Shown here one piece after another: positions 10,784 to 21,500 of a stretch of 64,000 nucleotides of DNA. How positions within the stretch are numbered: position 1 is the first letter of the stretch; every line of letters starts with the position of its first letter. A program made the translations under genes and the position numbers. This stretch comes from Progne subis subis (lineage: Eukaryota > Chordata > Aves > Passeriformes > Hirundinidae), in assembly GCA_022316685.1 (NCBI GenBank), contig JAKJHU010000082.1:1302001-1366000 (forward strand). Direction: 5' to 3'. Below the pieces are notes generated by a model. That model made no database searches. It saw only the letters and a program-made list of their open reading frames with translations, and was not told the origin of the DNA.

Positions 10784-11749
10784 TGTGGAAGTAGAGCTGC
10801 TGCAGCCACCCAGTCCCGGTGCCAGCCCCTCTGTGCTCCGCTGCTGTCGGATGCTGGCACGGCTGCAAGTGTGCTCAAATGCATTTTTCCGTGTCTGAGC
10901 TGCAGCACACAGCCAATGAGGACCCCCAAGAGGTCAAGAGGCAGCTCTGCCCACCGACATCTGAAGTTCACCAGCCAGGGAACTGTGACTTGTGGAGTTC
11001 AGAGCAGCAACACAATGCTGCAGAAAACATCGAGAAGCCCAACCCAAACCCTCCCCAGCAGAGAGATGAGGAAGTGCAGCAGAGGGATGTGGAGACACGT
11101 AACCAAAGAGAAGCTGAAGATAGAAGCTGTCAGCTCACAAGAAGCTTATGGACATTTTGGGAAAGCAGGTCCCACGTGGCTGGGACTGCATGTCAGTACT
11201 GCATCACACCTCCCGGGGCAAGGTTTCACCTCGTGGCTTGTGAGAAATTCATGACTTGTTCCATTAAAAATGCATTTTCTTCTTTAAATGTATTATACCA
11301 CGCTACTGGACAATATCAACTTGATCTATGCTGGGAGAGGTGTAGGCTTTTCTCCATCCAGGCTAATTTGCATTTGTCACAGTGACAATAATGGGTGAGT
11401 ATTACGTACAGGGATGGAAAACCAGTCTGGAGTCCTTCCATGCCATGTTGGGTACTGCAGAAAACCTTCAGGCTGTAAATCAGCAGCACCTGGTGCATCA
11501 GGAAAATCAGCCCTTGTCCAAGGCACAGGGCCGAGTTCCAACCCCACCCTGAAGCTCTGAGGGTCACGGCATGGAAAAGAAATTTTGTGTCGCTACAGAG
11601 GGTGTGAGGGGTCTGCAGAAGGGCATGGCAGAGGGGGGTAAAAATGGTGAAAAGAACAGTAAGTACAAATAATGAATAAATACCAATAAATAAAAATGTA
11701 AGTAATAATTACAAAGACTGTTAACTACTAATAAAGGATAAAAGAATAA

Positions 11750-12245
11750 GTTGCACCTCGAGTTCTGCCTGCAGTTTTGGGCCCCTCACTTTGTAAAGGA
11801 CATTGGGGTGCTGGAGTGTGTCCAGCAAAGGGCACCAGGGCTGGTAAGGGGTTTAGAAAACTTGTCTTAGGAGGAGTGGCTGAGGGAGCTGCGGTTGTTT
11901 AGCCTCCAGGGGCTCAGGAGGGACCTCCTGGCTCTGTACAGCTCCCTGGCAGGAGGCTGTAGTGAGATGGGGCCAGTCTCTTCTGCCATATCTGCAGTGA
12001 GAGGACCAGAGCAAATGGCTTTAAGCTGAGGCGGGAGAATCAGATTATTAGAAATATTAGAAACATAATTTCCCTGTTCAGGAGGTCAGGCATCATCAGA
12101 ACAGGTTGCCAGGGAGGTGGTGGAGGTGCTCCAAAGGCGTGTGGACCTGGTGCTGGGTGATGTGGTCTGGTGGCTTAGGGGTACCGTGGCAGTGCGTGGA
12201 TGGTTGGAGCGGATGATCTCTTCCGACCTCGGTGGCTCTGACTAA
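11750..12245 (+). mobile_element. CR1 LINE 3' fragment
   Basis: This is a truncated CR1 in sense orientation. Recognisable CR1 wording includes a segment about tracked hosts of the reverse transcriptase 3' end (TGCAGTTTTGGGCCCCTCA), then GTCCAGCAAAGGGCACCAGG, GAACAGGTTGCCAGGGAGG, and the terminal GGTTGGAGCGGATGATCTC followed by a degraded 3' tail. CR1 is the dominant LINE of birds and other sauropsids and is normally 5'-truncated, as here. It ends only about 30-100 bases before the CAB39 CpG island, so it forms the immediate upstream boundary of the promoter. Confidence 0.85.
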
Positions 12246-12334
12246 GAATGATAAAAAGCACCGCGAACAATGGAACGAGGGAATAACGAAAACGCGGGGC
12301 AGGGCTGGGCCGCGCTCGCGGTCCTCCGCGGCGG

Positions 12335-12345
12335 CAGGGGGCGCT
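12335..12345 (+). promoter_or_regulatory. CTCF-like motif
   Basis: CAGGGGGCGCT matches the conserved core of the CTCF binding motif. It lies in the upstream part of the CpG island, where CTCF sites are common. Occupancy cannot be judged from sequence. Confidence 0.5.
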
Positions 12346-12369
12346 GTGCGCGGGCGCGGGCGGAAGCGC

Positions 12370-12385
12370 GGGCGGGAGGGCCGGG
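12370..12385 (+). promoter_or_regulatory. G-quadruplex motif
   Basis: GGGCGGGAGGGCCGGG has four G3 runs with loops of 1, 1 and 2 bases, a tight canonical quadruplex pattern on the + (non-template) strand of the CAB39 promoter. A second such motif starts at 12407. Confidence 0.55.
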
Positions 12386-12399
12386 CCGGTGCGACGCCG

Positions 12400-12514
12400 T
12401 GAGCGCGGGGCGGGGGGGACGGGCCGGGCGAGCCGGGGCCGCGCCGCCTCTGCCGCAGCCGCAGCGCCGGAGCCGAGAGCCGCCAGCGGCGGGCGGGGCC
12501 CGCCGGACGCACAG
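12400..12514 (+). other. CAB39: Probable non-coding exon 1 of CAB39 (start approximate)
   Basis: The donor ACAG|GTACCG at 12514/12515 is the best splice donor inside the CpG island. The first coding exon starts with a 43-base 5'UTR after an acceptor at 33754, so at least one upstream non-coding exon is required. The transcription start is not determined from sequence; 12400 is a placeholder. An alternative donor further downstream in the island is possible. Confidence 0.5.
12407..12428 (+). promoter_or_regulatory. Second G-quadruplex motif
   Basis: Four or more G runs (GGGG, seven G, GGG, GGG) with loops of one to two bases, 22 bases after the first quadruplex motif. It could fold in the + strand or in the 5' end of the transcript, depending on the start site. 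Confidence 0.5.
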
Positions 12515-15500
12515 GTACCGGGGCGGCCGGGGCCGTGGGCGGGGGGCGAGAGCCGTGGGCATTGTCCGGCGCGGGGCCGGGCCGTCCCCTGCGGGCCGCG
12601 GGTAGCGCGGCCCGGCCGGTGCCTGCCGCGCTCCGGGCCCGTTTCTCCGCTCGGCGCTTGGGAGGGACCGGCCGAGTCCCGCCGGCCTGGGCATAGGGCA
12701 GGTCCGGGGATCGCAGCAACTGCTCCGGGGGTGCCGTGCGGCACAGCCGGGCAGCCCGAGGGGAAGGGCACGGTCGGGGCTGCGCTTCTCGTGCGGCAGC
12801 GCCCCGGTCCCCGAGCTCCTCAGGCGTCGAGCGCGGGGAACGATCAACGTTAAGACGCGCACGGCTCGCCCCGGAGCGAACTGCAGCGCCCGCGCCGCTC
12901 CCGAGGAGGGCGGAGGGGCAGCGCCTGTCCCGTCCCGGGGCAGGGCCGGGCCGCGGGCGCTGCCGGCGACCCCCGCTCTTTGTTACGGCCTTGGCCGCAC
13001 GGAGCGGCCGGAGGTGCGGAGCCGGCACTGCCTTACGCGGCCTCGCGGGGTCCGGCTCCGAGGCCTCTTCCTACAATTGTTGTTCCTGTTGGTAGCCCCG
13101 ATAGGCCTCCGCAGCCGTAGCTGTGCGGGAGGGCTGCTGAGGGCCAGTTTTCTTTGCAGACTGCCCTACGGACAGCTAACGCAGCGTGGTCTCCCTGTTC
13201 TGTAGGATAAGAAAAGTTTTGTCTTTTTTTTTTTTTTTTTTTCTCTCCCCTGCAAATCCGTTGCATGCTACCGGTATTGAGACTAGGATGTATCCGGTTT
13301 TGGTGTCTTTTAAATTTTTTGAATTTTAATTTCTGCTGAGGGATCATGTAGGTGCCCAGGATTTATTTAAAACCTATATGCTGTCTTGTGGGAATGGTGT
13401 GATTTAATTTGCATGATGAGTCAAAGATTAAATTACATGACCTAGGCTCTTCAGTTTCAGTGAGGCAAATAACAATGCGTGGAAGAACAGTTTCAGTGTA
13501 GATCAGAAATGAAAATTGATTAACGTCAAAATGTTGTAAAGTTTTGCCTGCACGTGGGTTTTTTTTTTTAAATTACCTTTCCGAAACTTTTAATTCAAGG
13601 TTCTAAGCAGTGTGGTTCATCGGAAAGTGTGTCTTCCTTTTCAACACCTCGAGTTCGTGTAGTCAGAGGAAATTTAACGTCCTGAGCTTGCACCTTGGTA
13701 GCGAGGCTTTTAAATAGTAGATTTTTATTTAAAATACCGTGTACCTTTAATTAATAGCTATTACCTAATACCTGTTGATGTGGCACATGCCTTTAACTGC
13801 AGAAGGAAAAAAAGACCACAAAATAGTTTGTGAAGTATAATAAGCATGGTACCTGTTTTGGGCTCAGGAGTAACTTGATTTTTTGTTGTTTTCAGTTGTC
13901 CTGTAGAAACTGGCAGCTAATATGATCTGTAAGTGGCATGATGGTGTCCTGATAAGTTTCTGTCTGTGGTGGACTGGCCGTTGTAAGAATATTGTATTTC
14001 ACATTTCATGGTTTTCCTGTGGTGTGAGAAAATATTGGGTCAGTCAGCTAGGATGCATTTGGCTTAAATTTATTTGTATCTAATGTGGATCTCGTTCGTA
14101 GTGTAATGTACCTGTTGTTGGGGCTTTCCTCGGTCAGACAGAATCGCCTCAGGACAGGAGGAGGTCGTTTCTGCTGGTGTTGGGACCAAGCAGAATAGTT
14201 CTTAGAATGTGAGTTTGTACATATGGACTGGCATGCTCCTGAATTTTTCTGAATGCTGACAGCATTGATTTTTTTTTTTTTCCTTTTAAGTTTAATGACA
14301 CCCTCTTCTTTATGTTGACACAGAATTCTGAAATTTTGATGTGTTCTGTGTGTGTTAAATGCACAGTTGTATAGAAGAGAATTTATATTTTAAACAGTAT
14401 AGGTATTTACAAATAAAGGAGACCAAATAAAAGTAACAGTTGAGTAATACTTTGTGACAGTATGTCTTTGAGAGATAATTATGCTCTTTGGGTATTATCA
14501 AGCCCAGACAAATGTATATTCCCAGTGCGGTGTGATAATATTAAAACTGCACCTCTTGGAATTCCTTGATTGGTTTATTCAGGAGGGAATGGTATCTATT
14601 TTGCATTCTGTCATGTCGCTCTTATTAATTAATGGCTGGTAGTTGAATGAGACTTGACTGTTGCCCAGTATGTGCACTTCCTAAAGTTTTTTATGGCATT
14701 TTGGTGAATATGAGAATTACTGGCCAGTGTCTTTCCTTCTGAATAATTTCTTTGTTCAGTTTTTGCAGATTTTTTTACATGAATTGTTTGCAGCCTAATT
14801 TTTTTGTGTAAAATATTTCTGAAAGCTGATAATCTCTGTTCGTGCTTTAGAGGCTTTAGACACTTGCTAAAATAATGATTTTTTGGTGCAGTTTCAGAAA
14901 GATGCTGTAATAGCTGATGCTGCTTTGAAGCAGGGGGCAGGGAGAAGCCTGGTGGCCTTTTGAATTCCCTTCTGGCCCTGCTTTTCTGTACTTGTGACAC
15001 TGTGTAATATGGTTTAATTACAAGAGCAGCTATTAAAGTATGATTATCTTTGTCTAATTGGAGGCATCTTGCAGTTACCTATCAAAAATAAGATTTGACT
15101 CATCTGCTCCTTCAAAATTAATAGTTCCACAGCAGCCTGCAGCTATTTATGTAAATAATGTGCAAAGCAAAAATGTGAGTTGAATATTTTTCAAATATTA
15201 TCATTTCTCATTCAAGCATTGCCCATGTTTTCTCTCGATACCATGCTTCTGGCACCACGAGTTTGCAGAGGTTTGAGCCAAAAGGAAGCTGAATGTCTGC
15301 AGTGAGAAGGTGAAACTTTATGCTGAGATCCCTCCCCACCCCCCAAGTGCAAACACAAAGGTTAAATTAGAAGATGAGGCTGTCTTGAATTATTTTAAAG
15401 GACTCGAGCTGGGCTGTTAAATGCACGATCAGGAGTACCTAAGGCTTACACTGGTGTCATGTGAGTTTGGGCTTTCTTTAGCCTGAGCAGATTTATGTGC

Positions 15501-18500
15501 TTTCCTTATTGCACCTTGTGATAAAGTAACACATTCATTTGCCCCTATTTAAATACTCCTTATAAAGACTTGAATTCAGGATTGATCCAAACTGGAAGCA
15601 GCCAAAATTCTGTGTGTTTACAGGAATAACTGTAGTCGTTCCTCAACAGCCTTCATGGCTTCTTTTTTTCAGACAGTGTTAATTTAGCAAGTAAATGGCT
15701 TAGGTTTAAATAAACAGCTCCAATTTGCTTTCTAACTCCCGTGGTCTGAGTATTCTAGCTATGCTTGAAATAAAAAGAGACTGCAAAAAGTTCCTGACTG
15801 TTGACTTCAAATTTACTAAAAGGAAACAAATATCAAGCCTATATACAAGGGCATAAAATTCTGGGGGATATTACTGAATGTTGTAGCTAATCTTTCTGTT
15901 TATTGAAATTCTGCTGTTTGTAGTTAAATTTCAAGTTCCTTTCTAAAGATCTGTTTCCTTTGTAATCCCTCCCTCCCCTTCAAACACTCAGAGAATCTAT
16001 CACTAAAAAGTTAAATATAGCAGGACAGTTCAAAAACTGTCAAGTTATAATTAGTAGAGAACTGTAGAATTAGTGTAAGATGTTTTTCTAAGTTCACAAG
16101 CATCTTTGGATGAAGATATTTATGAGTTACTGTGTAAATGTTTGAAACACTGGGTATGTTTTAAAACATTCAGGTATACTGCCAAGTGTGGGAAATGGCT
16201 GCATCAGTGAAAAACTCTGTGCTGCTTTTGATCCTTGCCCTGTTGTATATTTTTTTAGTCAGTCTTTATTGATAACAAATTGTTTTTTCTTACTAAGAGA
16301 ATGTAACAAATTGCTTTAACTGCAAACCCTGCAAGATTTGAAACACAAGACTTAAAAACAGCTAAAATAGAACTTGGCTATAAATTAAATAGAATTAGTT
16401 TGTCAGCTTTTCAGGGAGTTGAATGTATGTGACTGTGAGAACAGTACTTATGTTCAGTCACTCGTGTGTGAAGTGCCTTATCTCCTTTGAAGTTTATCTG
16501 TTAAAACAGAATGAAAAAATGGAGAAGCATTTCCAGAAATGTGGAATGCGTGATCTTTTTCTGGCTGCCTAGAGCTGCCCAGACAAACAGCTTGACATCT
16601 GAAGAAACATGTCTGAAAAGTTTTCATTGTTTTATTTACTGACTTTGAGTGTAAAGCATGGCATTGCATAGGTTTGGGAGGAAAGGCAGCTGCACAGTGT
16701 TGCAGAAAGTCCTTCTGATCCTTCTGACACCCCAGCCAGCTCCTGCAGCCAGTGTTGCTTAGACTGTGCGACTTTCTCTGCCATTTTCTCTTTACTTTCC
16801 TGGCCAGGTGCGCCTGGGAAGCTCCTCATGGATGGATATGTTTTTCCAAATATTCATGCAGAGCCACAACAGCTTCTCAGCTCATCTGCTGAGGGGTTTG
16901 TTTTGAGAAAAAGTCTGTAGACACCGAGTTAGGGGTGGCGCCCTGTATGGAGTGGTAGATGTGTGTGCTGATCACACCATTCAGAGCATCCTGCTGCAGT
17001 GGAGGCTCTGAGTTCTTCCCATGGGTAAGCAGTTTCAGGAGGTTGTGCTACACTTGTAGAAATGAGGCAGAAGTTATTTGTGTCATTATATTTTGCTTTT
17101 GACTGTTACGTGTGAAGTTACTGCTCTGGCACATGATGCTCATTTTAATAGATGTCAGAAGGTTTAATTTTTTTGTTTGTCTGTGTATTGCAATAATTTA
17201 TAATATTAACCACCACATAACATTTTGACTTTATTGAATATCATGTATAGACAAAGAATAAGCAAAAGTAAAGTCTGTTCACAGAGACACAAAATTTTAG
17301 CAAAGAAAATGTGTGTGTGTGGGTTTATTCTAAGAGACCTTAGTGATGCAGACATGTGCTGAGTGTAACACAGGGATGCCTGAGAAGTCTCTCCCACACA
17401 GTTTATGAATGCATGGTTCTTCTAACCTGTCACACCTGCTATTCAAGTCCTAAGTTTCTTCTGACTGGAGTTTGGTAGTGATGGAGAAACTTCTCAGGAG
17501 AATTTAAAGAGATACCTTGGAGAGGAGGTCACTTGAGGCACGATTCTTGATGGAGACTTTGTATATGCTTGGTACTGTATTAGACAAATGTTGAGAAAGC
17601 AAAGTTAATCTCTCAAAAATTAGCAAATATTCCAAACCTTGTTTTGCTTATACTGATTGGGTACAAAAGCTGTATGTGCTTGTTTTCAGGTTTTTCAGCT
17701 CAGTGCACATAACATCTTTTGAATGTACTTGTTTACTTGCGGTGTATTTGGTCTTTTGCCTTGCTGCAAAAGAAGACAGAAGGATCCAGGTCCTTGGGGG
17801 TTTTTCTTTGGTTCACAGATACTCATGTCAGTACATTTCAGAGTGTTCTTCAGCAGCAAGGTGCTTCTCCCCCCTTTTTTCAGGGAATGATACTTAAGCG
17901 CAGAGAATTTCCTTCTCTGAGTGCGTGATGTTTGTTTTGCATGTTGTCTGGTGGAGCACTTGAGAAACGCACACTTCCTAAACTTTTTTTCCAGTGGCAC
18001 CCATTTGTGGGTGAAATTCAGTTGCCTAAACACAGATACCTTGTTTTATTTTAGATAATCCAAGGCACCTGCCCTAGAGGTTTGTGATTTTCTGAAAGGG
18101 CAGTTGGAGATCAGCTGTGCCGTTTCAGAGCATTCACAGTGGTGTTTGACCATCAGGCACCTGAACTGATACTGTGACATTGGTTTTTAGCTTTGGAATC
18201 TCATTTTGGCCTTCCAGAAGAGGATAAACACTGAAGCAGTGACCACGGTACAGGCACCTGGGTTATGTGTTGCCTAATGAGAAAGGAAGATTTGGGATCA
18301 AATTCTGCTGCCTGAGGCAGTACTTGGGAGTCTTGTCCAAGAGACCTGGTTTTGCTGCCCTCTGCCCTGCTGCTTGCTTTCCAGCTTTATAAAAGTTCTT
18401 ATGGAAATTATCCTTTTTGTAGTCTAGTATAATTTGTCAGTGGAATGAGTGAAGGCTTTTCTTAAGAAAGTCCAACAGAGGAAAACTAAAATAATCAAGA

Positions 18501-21500
18501 TAATTGGAAAACCTTAAATCAGGTGTTGGTTGTTGGATTTGAGGGTTCAAATATGAACCTGAGAAGTTCAGCTTGTCTTAAAATATGATTGAAAGCAAAC
18601 ACAAGCTCCAGTCACCAGGGCAAATAGTCTTTTTTCCATTAATTACAGAGGTAATGATTGACAGAAAAGACAGCTTCTTGAAAATAGTCTGTGTTGGCTA
18701 AACAAGCACTGTTCTGGAGGTGATTATTTAGATTTGTAATCTCTAAGAAAAGCAGTAGATTGACTCATCAGAATTGACTAACATAGTTCCGTTTTATGTC
18801 TGTAATTGACATTGAGCAATATCCAAACTCTACTAACTCTGTAATAGGGTGGAGCTGGAGTAAACAGTTTTTCTCTGAGGAGCTGCATCCATTCACAGAG
18901 CATTTTGGGCAGAGTCCTGGCAGAGCTGTGCTGTCTGACTGGTGCTGTCCTTAACTCGTGTTATGGGGACGGGTTTAACATCATTAGATCCAAAAGAGCC
19001 TCTTCATTACAGCGTTATGGAATGCTTTCCCGAAAAGTCACAAAAACTTCACGGCATTTGTGTGTGCTGACAAACTTATGAATGTATTTAAGTTTTAAAT
19101 TCTGTGAGAGAATCGCATGTCATTTTTCTTCCTTCTTTTAACCTGAAAAAACCAAACAGCCTTCAACACTTCCCCAGCTTCTTTATTTGTGATTCTAGTT
19201 ACTACTTCCTGCCTATATATACATTTTTTTTCCTCTCACAAAAGAGAAATAAACTGTTTAGTGAATTTTCCTTCTTGCCTGGGCACTTATATGTGTGTGT
19301 AGATATGTAAAAATAATAATAAAAAAATGTTAACAGCCACATGGGGCTGGATTTATAGTTTACATCCAACAAAGATGGATTAGATTTTTGCTTTGAGGTA
19401 GACCATGCAAGGCTCTTTGCTTCCCCTAGGAATTGTACTGGGTTGTTGGAGTGGAGTCTGAAGAGTAATTCTGCTCTCCTTTTAGCACTGGCAGCCACTC
19501 CTTGTGCTGATGCAGGTTGAGGACTTAACACTATCAAATCTAGGAAGAAATGTCAAATCTGTGTTTCAGACATAGCTGTTCTTGAGCTCTTTAGTGAACA
19601 AGGAGAATGATTGTTGGCCAGAAATACAGAAGCTATTCTCTTGAAATAGGCTGGTTTTAACTGTCAAAATTACTAGCAAGCATTGAGAAATGTCAGTAAG
19701 TATAACAGAAATTTCTACACCTTGTCTCTTATATTCATTATGGTACTCTAACTTGTAGGTTGATGCCTCTGAGATTTATACAAAAACTCAGAAAATCCAG
19801 ACTTCGAGCAAGTCCCTCAATTAGACAACTAAGCTAAACTGATTTCAAAATGACTGGGAAGGGAAAATTAAAATCTATATTTTAGGAGCTAAAAGGGATA
19901 GTTTGAAGATCTGTAAATTACGGTGTCTCTCACACTATATATTTAAATCTTGTTTGACTTAGTAGCGAATAATTATTTTAATAGATTTCAATACATCTGA
20001 ATTCTGTGAAATCCCCTTATTTACTTGTTTCTAATGGATGGTTGGTCTGATTCCAAAATTGTCACTGCATGCCTTTCAGCTTTGTGATTTTTGGGGAATG
20101 TTAAGGTTGCATTACAGTTTATCGGCTGCATCACAAGCAGTGAGGGCAGCAGAGTGAGGGAGGGAATTTTGATTTCTTGACCATTTCATCACTTGATTTA
20201 AAAGCTCTTCTTTGATTGAAGCCTCTTAGTGCTATAGAAAGTCATGTTACTGTACTGTTGTAAACTCCTATTTAAGTAATTTTTGTAATCCCTAATGAAA
20301 TAAAATTATGTTAAGCTGTTCCACCAATTAATTTCAGGGATTCTGGGGTTTTTGTTTTGTTTTTCCACATAGCCCTAAGGATGCTGACAGGATACTGACA
20401 TAGCTGAAATAAGTAGAAATGCATAATGTTAGGAGCATAGGTATCAGCTAAAATGCAAGTAGTTTCCCCTGAGTTTGGTGTCAGCCCTTTAGAAGAACTA
20501 CTGTCCTGCAGAATGTTTTTTTCAGACATTTCAGATACAATGTGTGATCATTCCTTGGGTAAGCTTGTAGAGATGGAAACTTCTTTTGTAGTGTTCAGGT
20601 TTCTCTTGGCAGCACTGCCCAGTATCTGCATTAGAGGAAGATGGGGAGTGCTTATTTTAGTATTGTGAAACAGTTTGAGAGTTCTCTTTTCCAGTCCAGC
20701 TCTTCTTAGCAGATTAATGAAGGGAACTGTCCCTCAGAGGTGCTTCCCACCATGTTAGCTGACCGAATATTAGTCACTTCTTGTTCCAAACCTTGTTTTT
20801 CATGTGCTGTCTGTAGCCAGGTGGCTCTCAGGCAGTTTTTCATTCGTGGCCCTGTCCGTGTGTTTCAGGGGAGGGATGTATCCACAGTGCTGGTTTGTTA
20901 CATTGGGACCCCTCAGGGTTCTTCTGCCTTGGAGAGTCCTATCTACACCAGCTATTGAGAGTTGTTTTGAGGTCAGATCAGTTGGGAAGTCTTTCTTTTG
21001 GAAGGTTGGCTTTATGCTGTGGTGTTCCCTCCAGCCTCCTTTTTCTTTAAATGCAAACATGCTTTTAGAAGCTTTTGGTCAACAGCAAGCAGGAACTGCA
21101 AGGTACTGTCTTGTGAGTTTTGGCTGGAATAAATTTAGATGTTCGACTTTTTATGAAGAATTTCACCCTGTCTGTTCCCCACGGTGGTTATTTTCTTGTA
21201 TTTGTTACTCTCATGGAAACAGAGAACTTTGCTTTAGTGTGATGTCCTGAGCTGGGAAAGAGAGCTCGTGTGCCCAGAAAGAGACAGACGGGTGAAAAGT
21301 AGCACCTATCAGGACGGACATCTGACACATTGTTTATCTTCTGTTTTCATTAATATACAATAACTTTGAGTAACTGAAACACTCAGGTGGTGTCAGGAGG
21401 GAAAAGGATTTTGACCTGTTTTTTTCAGGAATGGCTGGCTTTTCAGAGAGTGTATGCTGAAGTATCCTGCAGTAACAGATCTTTGGACTGGTGTCTTGTG

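Larger units (their letters stand above)
6740..11749. other. Upstream intergenic region, no gene recognised
   Basis: Mixed sequence. A long T tract follows the LTR insertion at 7091-7124. Bases 7900-9000 are AT-rich and featureless. Bases 9240-9930 are GC-richer with overlapping chance ORFs on both strands. The longest single ORF, 10819-11385 (188 codons, +), has no family I recognise and no splice or initiation context; I regard it as probably non-coding. Bases 11650-11745 are A-rich with ATAA-type runs just before a CR1 fragment. Confidence 0.45.
12270..13070 (+). promoter_or_regulatory. CAB39: CpG-island promoter of CAB39
   Basis: About 800 bases are extremely GC-rich with dense CpG dinucleotides, in sharp contrast to the flanks. 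There is no TATA box. Several GC boxes (GGGCGGGG type, for example near 12490), a CTCF-like motif (12335-12345) and two G-quadruplex motifs lie in the first 160 bases. A good splice donor at 12515 closes a likely non-coding first exon. The island lies 21 kb upstream of the first coding exon on the same strand, and CpG-island promoters are usual for broadly expressed genes such as CAB39. Long ORFs across the island on both strands are a by-product of stop-poor GC-rich sequence. Confidence 0.8.

Noticed and set aside
12096..13095. ORFs of up to 310 codons across the CpG island on both strands
   Set aside because: Extremely GC-rich DNA lacks stop codons; the translations are Pro/Arg/Ala/Gly-rich noise and several frames overlap. 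The region is better explained as promoter and a non-coding first exon.
17292..17321. Short GT runs (also near 32947 and 5578)
   Set aside because: Too short to be meaningful microsatellites.
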